DNA from: an uncultured Christensenella sp.
GTDB lineage: Bacteria > Bacillota > Clostridia > Christensenellales > UBA1242
Direction of reading: 5' to 3'
Assembly: GCA_910586385.1 (NCBI GenBank)
Contig: CAJUGX010000001.1
Span: 248,264 to 312,263 of the forward strand
Length of the DNA stretch: 64,000 nucleotides
Shown: one piece after another, positions 7,763 to 16,236 of the stretch
Numbering within the stretch: the first letter of the stretch is position 1
How the letters are laid out: each line of letters opens with the position of its first letter
The notes under the pieces: model-generated
The model's input: the letters and a program-made list of their open reading frames with translations, nothing else
The model's database searches: none
What the model was told of the DNA's origin: nothing
Program-made: the position numbers and the translations under genes

Positions 7763-9014
7763 ATTTAGACTTCACTCTGCCAAGGTCAAAGTTGTCAATT
7801 TTGCGATCTTGAAGTGTTTTGATTGGATTCTTTTCTTTCTCAAAACGATAGTCTTCTCCAAATCTTGCGATGTGCTCTTCAATCACTTTATGGCTTGAAA
7901 CATCCCTTGGGACTTTGTTGACTTTCTTTTGATAAGAGAAGAAGTCTGCGTTCTCTGGAACGTCATTGATATTGACATAACCCTCACGATGTGCGGTTCT
8001 TTCAACTGTGTTTTTGAGAATCTTTCTCACGTACTCAATGTTTGATTTGAGTTTGAGAAGTTCTGGAAATTCGCCATTTGGAATAACTTCTTGCCAATCT
8101 TTCTTCTCATACTTTTTGAGGTTTTTCGCCGCTGCGTGAAGGTGGGCGATTTCTTGCTGCAAGAGCATTTCCCATATAGATTTTATGCGTTTGTCAGACT
8201 CGTCGCACATCATTGAGTAATAAAGATAACACTCGGTGTACTCATGCATCAAACACATTTCAAACCAACTTGGGTTTGGATCAATAAGGCTTCCATATTG
8301 GCTGACATGCTCTTCTTCTACCATGCCGATTTCGGTGTAGAGTTCGCGACCTTTTTGATTTTTGTAGAAAGCGCCGAGATTCATATAATAGTTCATTGTC
8401 TGTTGCTCTGCCGCAGTTATGATGCTTACAGCACATTCATCAAATGGATGTGCTTTTTTGTTGTTGATTGGGTTTCTTACGCTGTCGTATGGGTGACGAT
8501 GATGGGCGATTGTTGGGCGAGCAGGCGTGATTTCTGTATATCCGCCGACGTATGTTTCTGCTTTTGCCCCCATATCAGTTTCGAGCAAGTTTGCATAGCG
8601 ATACAAGTGGTCAAAGTCTTCAAGCAGGGCAAAGTCGAGCGCATCCTTGACATGTTGGTCTTTGACATTTTGCGCCAAGAATGCAGTGAGGTCGACAGCC
8701 AACTGCTCATAACCAATTGTGGTTTCAAGGATGTTTTCATCTGTCGGCTTGAGACCTGCAATCAACTTTTGTTGCTGTTGCTCGTTTCTGCGCACGAGGG
8801 CGAGAGTCCTCCTCAAGTCATTGTCATTGCTGTGCCTGTGAAATTCATGACCAAACCACACGGCTTCATATTCTGTTCCGTTCATCAAAATGCAACGCAC
8901 CCTTGTGTATGGGTCAACTTCGTTTTTGTCGTATGGTTTTTGTGCCAAATCTTTCCAACTCATGATGCATGATTCAAGTTTCTTTGGTTTCTCTAAGAAT
9001 GGGTTAAACTTCAT
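7761..9014 (-). CDS. Ferritin-like (diiron-type) protein with three helical-bundle repeats
   Basis: A 417-residue soluble protein. Three segments show the ferritin-like spacing of metal ligands: TIGYEQLAVDLTAFL with LLEDFDHLYRYANLLE; ITAAEQQTMNYYMNLG with MVEEEHVSQYGSL; and LMHEYTECYLYYSMM with LLQQEIAHLHAAAKN. Glu...ExxH pairs in helices are typical of rubrerythrin/ferritin-like diiron folds. The flanking N- and C-terminal parts are not recognised. There are no CxxC rubredoxin motifs, so it is not a rubrerythrin. The gene has a strong GGAGG site five bases before the ATG and is single. A role in iron or oxidative-stress handling is inference; the exact family name is unknown to me. Confidence 0.7.
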   Translation of the reverse strand: MKFNPFLEKPKKLESCIMSWKDLAQKPYDKNEVDPYTRVRCILMNGTEYEAVWFGHEFHRHSNDNDLRRTLALVRRNEQQQQKLIAGLKPTDENILETTIGYEQLAVDLTAFLAQNVKDQHVKDALDFALLEDFDHLYRYANLLETDMGAKAETYVGGYTEITPARPTIAHHRHPYDSVRNPINNKKAHPFDECAVSIITAAEQQTMNYYMNLGAFYKNQKGRELYTEIGMVEEEHVSQYGSLIDPNPSWFEMCLMHEYTECYLYYSMMCDESDKRIKSIWEMLLQQEIAHLHAAAKNLKKYEKKDWQEVIPNGEFPELLKLKSNIEYVRKILKNTVERTAHREGYVNINDVPENADFFSYQKKVNKVPRDVSSHKVIEEHIARFGEDYRFEKEKNPIKTLQDRKIDNFDLGRVKSK

Positions 9015-9138
9015 AAAAATCCTCCAAAGCTATGGTTGGCATTCTAAAAGTTTTTATACAACAAATGCAAGATGTTAAGGTCTTCAAGGGAAAAATATCT
9101 GACAATTGCAACAAGAAAACAAATTTTTTGAAAAATGC

Positions 9139-9166
9139 TTGCAAAAAGAAAAAAAATATGTATAAT
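9139..9166 (+). promoter_or_regulatory. Promoter of tRNA-Ser
   Basis: TTGCAA (9139-9144), 16 bp spacer, perfect TATAAT (9161-9166), about 30 bases before the tRNA. Confidence 0.7.
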
Positions 9167-9195
9167 ATATAGTGCTTGAAAAAGCAAGAATATAT

Positions 9196-9283
9196 GGAAA
9201 GATGGCTGAGCGGTCGAAAGCGGCGGTCTTGAAAACCGTTGTAGTGAAAGCTACCTGGGGTTCGAATCCCTATCTTTCCGCCA
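9196..9283 (+). tRNA. tRNA-Ser (anticodon TGA)
   Basis: Complete class II tRNA. Acceptor GGAAAGA (9196-9202) pairs with TCTTTCC (9273-9279); discriminator G; encoded CCA at 9281-9283. Anticodon loop CTTGAAA carries TGA at 9230-9232. The long variable arm has stem GTAG / CTAC, and the T loop is TTCGAAT. It reads UCA and other UCN codons. Confidence 0.97.
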
Positions 9284-9291
9284 AATACAAA

Positions 9292-9330
9292 TGTACGAAC
9301 CATTGCGAAAAGCATAGGTTCGTATTTTTT
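9292..9330 (+). terminator. Terminator after tRNA-Ser
   Basis: Stem TACGAACC / GGTTCGTA with a loop that ends in AAGCATA, followed by six T. Confidence 0.85.
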
Positions 9331-9332
9331 AG

Positions 9333-9362
9333 TTGGAATTATTAGCAAGGATGTGCTACAAT
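9333..9362 (+). promoter_or_regulatory. Promoter of the restriction-modification gene
   Basis: TTGGAA (9333-9338), 18 bp, TACAAT (9357-9362), directly behind the tRNA terminator. Confidence 0.5.
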
Positions 9363-9398
9363 ATAACCAAGGTAATAACTATTGATGAGGAGAAAATA

Positions 9399-11633
9399 AT
9401 GAAGAAATATGAAATTGAAAAACAGGGACAAATAGAATTCTTTGAAACATTTAGAATAGATTACCAAGACAATAATGTATTAGTTGACTATACCGACGGA
9501 GTGTGGCATGGAAACCTTCTTGAGTTTAAGTTAAATATTTCTAATATAAATAAAGTTTTGTTTCAAGCAATAAAATATTTGTCAAAAATGAGAATAAAAG
9601 GAGAATCTGTTCCTGCGAATATTTTATTAATTTCATTAAATCAGCAAATATGTTATCATTTTAAGTCTAAAGATTATTTTCCGGAAATTCATAAGGTATA
9701 TTTTGGAGCCTCCAGCAAAGATAATGATAATTTTGTAAGCAAACCATACATAAAAAAAATTGACTACTCTAAACAAGAAGGGGTTTTTGAATTATTAAAC
9801 TTATTAAGAACTTCAGAATACTTGCCTATTGATATTGATGAAAATTGTATCGTTGGATGGGCAGAAAGATACTATTCTTTCTATCCAAAAGCAAGCAAGG
9901 GAGATTTTATTGGTGATGATAACGGAGAGGTGAAAATTATTGGAGAAATAAGAGCTCCAAAGCTTTTTAAGGGATTGATAAATCCATACACAAAAAAGAC
10001 TAATGAAAAATTCAAATATTTAATGGATAAATTAAATGATAAATTAAAAAAGAAAACCCTGGGGGCTTTCTATACGCCAATACCGTATTGTGAAAAGTCA
10101 AAAGAATTGCTTGAAATGGCAATAGCTAATATCCCAAAAGGGAATGATTATATAATTTTAGATAGGTGTGCGGGCACGGGAAACTTGGAGTCAGTATTAA
10201 CTGATGAGCAACTTTCTCATTGTGTTTTATCTACATACGAATATTATGAATATAAAGTTTTATGTGAAAGATTGGCAGATAAAGTTAGATTGATAATTCC
10301 TCCAGTTGAAATGGAAGGTACTTATGACTGTGGTTATGTTAAATGTGCTGATGCAATGTCTGAGGAGTATATAAATAATCCACTCATAAAGCAGTATTTA
10401 GACAATCCAAAGTGCAACATAATTATGTACGAAAATCCTCCATACAATGACACCTCCAGTATTACGGGAGAGTATGATGAAGATGGGAAAAAGTTTACCA
10501 CAAAAAATAAAGAGTCTTTCGTTTTTATGGAGATGTCAAAGCACAAGAAGAATTTTAGAAATTCAAATATCAGTACGGTTAGGGATTTTGCAAATAGATT
10601 TATTTGGAGTGCATATGAATATTACTTAAAAAAGCCTAACGATGCATACATAGTTTTTAGTCCAGTAAAGTATTTTAAGACACTAGGAATTTTTAAGGAT
10701 GAACGTAAAAAATTTGTAAGAGGGTTCTTATTTAATAGAAAGTGGTTTCACGCAACCGCATCTGGTATAAGTTGTATCTTGTGGAGCAATAGCAAAGAGA
10801 TAGAATCAAAGTTTATTCTTGATGCTTATGATATAGATGAAAAGGGACAATTAAAACACTTACATCCCATTGAGATAAAACAAATTCAATGTAATTTCAA
10901 TAATTATCAAGAGAAATATATTGGCAACAGCATTTGTGGCTTGGGATGTAACAACTCTGGGTATGAAGTATTAAATCACAGAGTAGAGACGGTAAGTTAT
11001 GATGACGATGACATTGTGTCGTATTTTTGTCTAGTTTCTGCTAGTTTTGATTTGGGAAGGTTGGCGTATTTTAATGGACGGGGCTTCTATTTGACAAAAG
11101 CTAATTATATAAACAAACTATCTCTATTTTGTGCTAAAAATTATCCCCTAAATTTATGGTATGAGAAAGATGTCATCAACGTTAGTGCTGATCGAGGCGA
11201 TGCATACCTTAAAGATTCAAAATTACTAAAATGCTCACTTATCTACACTTGTTTGTCAACTCTTAATCATTGTATATCATTTATGGGGTCAAACAACAAA
11301 TTATATTTGAATGAGTTATGTTTTGATAATGATACATTGGCAACAAATGAGTTAAAAAATAGAAGTTTAACTCAGGAGGAACAAGATTTGATTCAATTGT
11401 GGAATTTAATTTTGTCTTTGGCCAAAGAAACGAAAAATTACAATCCCTTGTATAAATATGGAGTCTATCAGATTTCAAACGAACTAAATACTTACAAATT
11501 GGATGAAGACAACAACAAGATTTATGATTATAATGAACTTAACGGCTACTTAGAGGTCTTAAAAAATAAGTTAAAGACTTACTATGAAAATAATATAAGC
11601 CCATTATTATTTAAGTACGAATTGCTCAAATAA
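9399..11633 (+). CDS. Type IIG-like restriction-modification protein (nuclease plus N6-adenine methyltransferase)
   Basis: A 744-residue protein starting at 9399 after TGAGGAGA. The N-terminus (to about residue 60) holds YTDGVWHGNLLEFKL. An acidic residue followed by ExK fits a PD-(D/E)XK nuclease core. The middle has LGAFYTP, the SAM-binding motif DRCAGTGNLE and the catalytic ENPPY, as in N6-adenine methylases of the gamma/IIG type. The C-terminal 350 residues would hold the target-recognition domain. Such one-chain enzymes both cut and methylate DNA; no separate specificity or nuclease gene lies nearby. Codons are more AT-rich (many TTA, ATA, AAT) than in the neighbours, and the gene follows a tRNA. 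Both point to horizontal transfer. Confidence 0.82.
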   Translation: MKKYEIEKQGQIEFFETFRIDYQDNNVLVDYTDGVWHGNLLEFKLNISNINKVLFQAIKYLSKMRIKGESVPANILLISLNQQICYHFKSKDYFPEIHKVYFGASSKDNDNFVSKPYIKKIDYSKQEGVFELLNLLRTSEYLPIDIDENCIVGWAERYYSFYPKASKGDFIGDDNGEVKIIGEIRAPKLFKGLINPYTKKTNEKFKYLMDKLNDKLKKKTLGAFYTPIPYCEKSKELLEMAIANIPKGNDYIILDRCAGTGNLESVLTDEQLSHCVLSTYEYYEYKVLCERLADKVRLIIPPVEMEGTYDCGYVKCADAMSEEYINNPLIKQYLDNPKCNIIMYENPPYNDTSSITGEYDEDGKKFTTKNKESFVFMEMSKHKKNFRNSNISTVRDFANRFIWSAYEYYLKKPNDAYIVFSPVKYFKTLGIFKDERKKFVRGFLFNRKWFHATASGISCILWSNSKEIESKFILDAYDIDEKGQLKHLHPIEIKQIQCNFNNYQEKYIGNSICGLGCNNSGYEVLNHRVETVSYDDDDIVSYFCLVSASFDLGRLAYFNGRGFYLTKANYINKLSLFCAKNYPLNLWYEKDVINVSADRGDAYLKDSKLLKCSLIYTCLSTLNHCISFMGSNNKLYLNELCFDNDTLATNELKNRSLTQEEQDLIQLWNLILSLAKETKNYNPLYKYGVYQISNELNTYKLDEDNNKIYDYNELNGYLEVLKNKLKTYYENNISPLLFKYELLK

Positions 11634-11659
11634 AAAATGGGTTAATTTAGTTGTACATA

Positions 11660-11692
11660 CAAAAAAAGCACCTTAGTGGGTGCTTTTTTTGT
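11660..11692. terminator. Bidirectional terminator
   Basis: AAAAAAAGCACC / GGTGCTTTTTTT with loop TTAGTG. The stop codon of the minus-strand symporter gene lies in the loop. Confidence 0.9.
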
Positions 11693-13046
11693 CGTTTTCG
11701 GTTTGAGATGGGATAGGTGATTGGTCGCTTGGGGTGTTCTCGATTTGGTCATTTTCTTTTGGGGATTCGGTCTGAGGTTGATTTGGCGGCTGGTCTGGTG
11801 GGTTTGGTGGTGGGGAGTCGTGTTTGTGCTTTTTTGATTTCTTTTGGCGGTTTACAAATTTGTCGATGAGCATTGTGCTTGGGATGTCACCACAGACATT
11901 CATCATTGTTGCTGGGGCGTCGACAATCCAGCCTATTGTTGCAATCATTGTGAAAGCACTTGCTGGGAAACCGTACAAAGAGACAATCAGCATTTCTCCA
12001 ATCAGTCCGCCGCCAGGGATGCCGGACATGACGACACCGCTCAAGATGGCAATCAAGATTGCAAGTAGGCAAGTGCCTATTCCGTGTGATGGCATATTGA
12101 ATACGCTGAACAGGAAGAAGATTTTCAAAATTGATGCAATTGAAGAACCTTCCATATGTATTGTGCTTGCAAGTGGCAGAGAAACCTTGCTTACGGTTTT
12201 GTCAATATTCATTTTGTCTGCAACTTCCATGTTTGTAGGAAGTGATGCGAGAGAAGATTGTGTCGCAAGTGAGGTTACAAAAGATTGGAAGATGTGGCGA
12301 TAGAAATTCTTCACTCCATTTTTGCCGCCAGCAAGGAAAGCATACAATGTGTAGAACACTACGAAATAAATGATGCTTATTCCAATATAAATCAAAAATG
12401 CCTTCAGATAGCTTGTGACGATGTCTGCACCAAAAGATTTCACCAAGGTTGCGAAATAAACACACACGCCGATTGGGGCATAGTACATGACAATCTTCAC
12501 AAACTTCAGCAGAGCGTTTGAGATGACCTCGAGTCCCTTGCTTACCTTGCCTTCAGAATCAACTTTTCTCAGGCAGATGCCCAAGATGATTGAAAAGATG
12601 ATGAGTGCAAGCATGTGTGACTTTGACAACAAATTGAAGAAGTCAGGCACGGTTATTGCCTCGCTTATCGCTTTCAAAAAGCCTACGGACTCGGATGGCT
12701 CACCTTCAACAGGAGTTATGTTTGAAGTTGGCTTGACAATCAAAACGCCAATCAAAGCAATGACAGAACTTATCAAACTTGTGACAATAAAAATGATAAG
12801 TGTCCTTGTCAAGATTTTTGAGAACTTTGCTTTTTTGTCCATGTTGGCGATGCTGCTGGTTATGGTGAAGAAAACCAATGGCACAACCAAGGTGAACATC
12901 AGATTGACAAAGATATCTCCAAGCGGAGAAACGGTTGACACGAAACCATCGGATGCGTAGAGACCTAAGATTGTGCCGATGATCAGAGCCAAAAGCATAC
13001 AAATAGAAAACCAATAATTTTTCAAAATTTTCAATACTTTCATCAT
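11673..13046 (-). CDS. Dicarboxylate/amino acid:cation symporter (DAACS family)
   Basis: A 457-residue membrane carrier of the SDF/GltP family that imports acidic or neutral amino acids, or C4 acids, with Na+ or H+. About eight hydrophobic segments lie between residues 10 and 400. The re-entrant loop 1 has TQSSLASLPTNMEVAD, the TM7 region has PLASTIHMEGSSIAS (usually NMDGT), and hairpin 2 has SGIPGGGLIGEML. The HMEGS variant of NMDGT makes substrate and ion specificity uncertain. The last 60 residues are a hydrophilic tail with PPPNPPDQPPNQPQ and many Ser, Glu and Asp, which is not usual for the family. SD GAGGG precedes two adjacent ATGs. The stop codon is inside the terminator hairpin. Confidence 0.88.
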   Translation of the reverse strand: MMKVLKILKNYWFSICMLLALIIGTILGLYASDGFVSTVSPLGDIFVNLMFTLVVPLVFFTITSSIANMDKKAKFSKILTRTLIIFIVTSLISSVIALIGVLIVKPTSNITPVEGEPSESVGFLKAISEAITVPDFFNLLSKSHMLALIIFSIILGICLRKVDSEGKVSKGLEVISNALLKFVKIVMYYAPIGVCVYFATLVKSFGADIVTSYLKAFLIYIGISIIYFVVFYTLYAFLAGGKNGVKNFYRHIFQSFVTSLATQSSLASLPTNMEVADKMNIDKTVSKVSLPLASTIHMEGSSIASILKIFFLFSVFNMPSHGIGTCLLAILIAILSGVVMSGIPGGGLIGEMLIVSLYGFPASAFTMIATIGWIVDAPATMMNVCGDIPSTMLIDKFVNRQKKSKKHKHDSPPPNPPDQPPNQPQTESPKENDQIENTPSDQSPIPSQTENDKKSTH

Positions 13047-13087
13047 TTCCCTCGCATTTTGTACTATGAAGGAAATTGAGAAAGTGT

Positions 13088-13122
13088 GAAAAAATCAATG
13101 CGAAGTGTGCATTGATTTTATT
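13088..13122 (-). terminator. Terminator after the DUF4832 gene
   Basis: Minus-strand stem AAAATCAATGC / GCATTGATTTT with loop ACACTTC and a T run. It overlaps the last codon and stop. Confidence 0.75.
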
Positions 13123-14515
13123 TTTTTAATTCAATTGAGCCTATGTGATTTGCGCTGAGGTCGGCATTCCAAATGTCATTGTTTGCAAATTGGAGTGTGA
13201 AGGTTGGCATTCCATTTTTTGTCTCTCCAAACAAGCAGAGATAGACTTCATATTTCCCCTTTTCAAGATTCAAAGATGTGGAGAGTGAAAGATTCTCTTG
13301 CCCATTGAAATTTGCAACGCTCTTGCTCAAGACAACTTTGTTTTCTGAATTTACAAACAACAGCTTTGCTTTTTTGGTTTTGTTCAGATTTCCGAATCCG
13401 ACATTTTGAAGTTTGAGGTTGACCTTGAACTTTCTTGTCTTGGCGGAATATTTGAATGTTGAGTCTCTCAAAACAAATCTATATCCCATATGGTTTTCAA
13501 TATATGTGAATGCGGTTTTCCCAAAATACTTTTCATCTTGTCCGCAGTCGCTGGTGTAAAATGTTTGTTTCCATTTGTCAACAACCTTATCATTCCACTC
13601 GACATTGAGATAGTTTAGGTGGATTTGATACATCTCTGGAAGACAATTTTCGATGTTGTGCAAATCGCTTGATGGCGCAACCGCTTCGCCACCATATGGC
13701 AGGTGAGAGGTTTGGTTGCTCAGGAAAGCAATCTCCTTTTCTCTTTGCGTGTATGTGTCAAGGTCGGAGGAAGAGCCGAGGTAACCATCATTGAAAAGTC
13801 CCAATCTCCAAGCTTTTGAGCTCTTTTTGATTGTATAGTTTTTGATGTCGTTGATGGTTATGTCGAGATAGTCGTATATCATCTTTGGCGTACGTACAAG
13901 AATTGCAAGGTCCGTGGTGTTTGTCAAAAATGTGTCGATCAAAGGAGTTGTATGTGTTGCGTTTGCGATTGTACTTGAGTGCATTTCGCCCCAAGGTCCA
14001 ATCATGCCGACTTCAACTGCGGTGATGGTTGTTTTGAATTTGTTTAGAATTGGACAAACCTGTCTGACATGTTCTTTCATTATGTCAAAATCTGGCTCCA
14101 TGTTGGATTGTCCACCATAGTCGGGGTCATATGCAAAGCGAACAATGGCGTTTTTTCCTTTTTCTTGCAGAAGAGATAGAAGGCTCTCAAGTCCAGTCAG
14201 ACTATTTTTTGTGAAAACCGAATCGATGTTTCCGTTTGTCTTTGCAGAGAATGCACTTATATCAATACGCAAGTGGTAAAGCTGTGTGCTGTCAGTGATT
14301 ATGTTTTTGTTGTAAGTCACTCCGTTCTCGTCCATTTTGACGTAGATGGGACGATAAAAACCTTGGTCTGGATTGCTGATTTTCTCGATGCTTTCCGAAT
14401 AATCAATATCTTGATGATATTCGACATAGTCGTTCGGCAAATTCAACACAACCAAAGCAATGGTTATATAAATAAGAAAAAGTGAAGCAACCAAAACTGG
14501 AATTTTATATTTCAT
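13118..14515 (-). CDS. DUF4874/DUF4832 domain protein, membrane-anchored
   Basis: A 465-residue protein exported or anchored by an N-terminal hydrophobic segment (residues 5-27). There is no lipobox. The first half has NPDQGFYRPIYV and YHLRIDISAFS, then VRFAYDP and AVEVGMIGPWGEMHSS, which are typical of DUF4874 (a TIM-barrel glycosidase-like fold). The second half contains DUF4832-type elements: RLGLFNDGYLGSSSDLDTY, GGEAVAP, MYQIHLNYLN. The extracellular C-terminal beta region would be the accessory part. Such proteins are thought to act on surface polysaccharides, but no activity is known to me, so the function is open. The gene is preceded by a divergent region shared with the aldehyde dehydrogenase gene. 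Confidence 0.78.
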   Translation of the reverse strand: MKYKIPVLVASLFLIYITIALVVLNLPNDYVEYHQDIDYSESIEKISNPDQGFYRPIYVKMDENGVTYNKNIITDSTQLYHLRIDISAFSAKTNGNIDSVFTKNSLTGLESLLSLLQEKGKNAIVRFAYDPDYGGQSNMEPDFDIMKEHVRQVCPILNKFKTTITAVEVGMIGPWGEMHSSTIANATHTTPLIDTFLTNTTDLAILVRTPKMIYDYLDITINDIKNYTIKKSSKAWRLGLFNDGYLGSSSDLDTYTQREKEIAFLSNQTSHLPYGGEAVAPSSDLHNIENCLPEMYQIHLNYLNVEWNDKVVDKWKQTFYTSDCGQDEKYFGKTAFTYIENHMGYRFVLRDSTFKYSAKTRKFKVNLKLQNVGFGNLNKTKKAKLLFVNSENKVVLSKSVANFNGQENLSLSTSLNLEKGKYEVYLCLFGETKNGMPTFTLQFANNDIWNADLSANHIGSIELKK

Positions 14516-14568
14516 AACCCCTCGATATTCAGCATTTTATCACACGACGCTCAAAATATCAAATTCAT

Positions 14569-14598
14569 TTGAAAAAATGGAGTAGTTTATGTTATAAA
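14569..14598 (+). promoter_or_regulatory. Promoter of the aldehyde dehydrogenase gene
   Basis: TTGAAA (14569-14574), 18 bp, TATAAA (14593-14598). AAGAGGAG follows as ribosome site. Confidence 0.5.
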
Positions 14599-14620
14599 CA
14601 TAAAAAGAGGAGTTTGTTTT

Positions 14621-16075
14621 ATGAAATCTATTTTTATCAACAACAAGTGGCAAAATTCAAGGGGGAGGGAGTTTGTCTCTAAGAGTCCCAATGATGGAAA
14701 GGTTGTTTTCCAAGGAAACTATGTTGATTTGGTAGATTGTGACAAGGCTGTCGCTGCGGCGAGAAAAGCGCAAAAGGATTGGTACAATCTCGGCGTTGAT
14801 GCTCGTGTTGACTATATAAGAAAATTTGTTGAAATTGTGAAAGAAAAGAAAGATGAGCTGTCTCACACCATTTCTGTTGAAGTTGGAAAACCAAAATGGG
14901 AAGCGGATGGAGAAATCAATAGTATAATTGGAAAAATTGAACCTTGCATTGACGCTTACAAAAGACGCTGCACTGACATTGTGATTGAAACAAAGACTGG
15001 CAAGGGAATCACAAGATTTAGACCGCTTGGCGTTTTGTGTGTCATCGGACCTTATAACTATCCAATGCATATGACAAATGGGCAAATCATGGCAGGGCTT
15101 GTTGCCGGAAATACGATTGTCTTGAAACCAAGTGACAAAGCACCTCTTTGCGCAACAAAAATTATGGAGTGTTGGCAAGAGGCTGGACTTCCAAATGGTG
15201 TAATCAACATGGTGCAAGGCGGAGCCAAAACAGTTGAGTGGCTTGTGAAAAACAAAGAAGTTAATGGGGTGTTTTTCACAGGAAGTTACAAAGTTGGGCA
15301 AATTATAAATGGACTGTGCTCTACCAATCAGTTGTGTGCTTTGGAAATGGGAGGAGATGGACCTGTTGTTGCTTGGGACAGCAGCAATATTAAAAACGCA
15401 GCAATCACAGTTGTTCAGGGGGCGTTCGGAACTGCTGGGCAAAAGTGCGTTTCAACAAGAAGATTGATTGTCCCTAAAAATAAATTCGGTGATGATCTTG
15501 TCAAAGAGGTTGTCGAACTTTCAAAAAAGATTGTTGTTGGGAAATTTGATGGGCATGAAACTCCTTTTATGGGACCGCTCAGGACGCCACAGATGGTTGA
15601 CAATGCACTGCGAATCCAAGATTATATTTTGAAAAGCGGAGGCAAGGCATTGTTGAAAGCAGAAAGACTGCCACTTGGAGATTGTTTTGTCTCACCATGT
15701 GTCATCGATGTCACAAATGCGAAGTATACTCTTGATGAGGAAATCTTTGCACCATTTTTGAGAGTTGTGCGCGTGAAAACTTTTGAAGATGCAATCAAAG
15801 AAGCAAACAAGCCTGAATATGGACTTGCTGCAAGCATTTTGACAGAAGATAAAGCCTTATATGAAAAATTTTATGAAAATTCAAAATTTGGGCTTATCAA
15901 TTGGAATAAGCCAACAGTTGGCTCAAGTGCATGGGCTGGCTTTGGTGGATTGAAAAATAGTGGAAACTTTAGACCAAGTGGTTATCTTGCGAGCGACTTC
16001 TGCAGTTGTACGGTGGCAAGTGCGGAAAGTGAAAACTTGGATAGTGTCGCACTCCCAAAGGGAATAAAGGAATAG
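14621..16075 (+). CDS. NAD(P)-dependent aldehyde dehydrogenase, AstD-like
   Basis: A 484-residue enzyme of the aldehyde dehydrogenase superfamily that oxidises an aldehyde to the acid. Motifs seen are GPYNYPMHMTNG (the NAD-site strand with Asn), VLKPSDKAP, FTGSYKVG, the general-base region ALEMGGDGP, and GTAGQKCVSTRR with the catalytic Cys. The C-terminus NSGNFRPSGYLASDFCSCTVAS and the GKPKWEADGEINSIIGKIEPCIDAYKRR region resemble N-succinylglutamate-5-semialdehyde dehydrogenase (AstD). No other arginine-succinyltransferase pathway gene is in the window, so the true substrate is unclear. It is monocistronic. Confidence 0.85.
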   Translation: MKSIFINNKWQNSRGREFVSKSPNDGKVVFQGNYVDLVDCDKAVAAARKAQKDWYNLGVDARVDYIRKFVEIVKEKKDELSHTISVEVGKPKWEADGEINSIIGKIEPCIDAYKRRCTDIVIETKTGKGITRFRPLGVLCVIGPYNYPMHMTNGQIMAGLVAGNTIVLKPSDKAPLCATKIMECWQEAGLPNGVINMVQGGAKTVEWLVKNKEVNGVFFTGSYKVGQIINGLCSTNQLCALEMGGDGPVVAWDSSNIKNAAITVVQGAFGTAGQKCVSTRRLIVPKNKFGDDLVKEVVELSKKIVVGKFDGHETPFMGPLRTPQMVDNALRIQDYILKSGGKALLKAERLPLGDCFVSPCVIDVTNAKYTLDEEIFAPFLRVVRVKTFEDAIKEANKPEYGLAASILTEDKALYEKFYENSKFGLINWNKPTVGSSAWAGFGGLKNSGNFRPSGYLASDFCSCTVASAESENLDSVALPKGIKE

Positions 16076-16197
16076 AATATTTTTAGCGAGTGATTTGATG
16101 AAAAAATCTTTAATTTCGAAACAACAAAAAAGTGAAAATCATATTTGCAATCGCAGTTGTTGTTGGAAAATAAAGAGTACGTGTTTGTTTGAATAAT

Positions 16198-16236
16198 ACT
16201 GACAAAAATAAAAATGGTCTAGTTTAGGCCATTTTC
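16198..16236 (-). terminator. Terminator of the HD-hydrolase gene
   Basis: AAAATGG / CCATTTT stem. The stop codon of the minus gene lies in the loop, and a T-rich run follows on the minus strand. The 120 bases between it and the aldehyde dehydrogenase stop hold no supported gene. Confidence 0.6.

Noticed and set aside
9004..9348. A 114-codon minus-strand frame across tRNA-Ser
   Set aside because: It is antisense to the tRNA gene (GIRTPGSF is the T-arm translation).
9283..11660. Integration of the restriction-modification gene into tRNA-Ser
   Set aside because: No repeat of the tRNA 3' end was found after the gene.
16098..16196. A 32-codon plus-strand frame (MKKSLISKQQ...) between the aldehyde dehydrogenase and HD genes
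   Set aside because: Only a weak ribosome site and no supporting motif.
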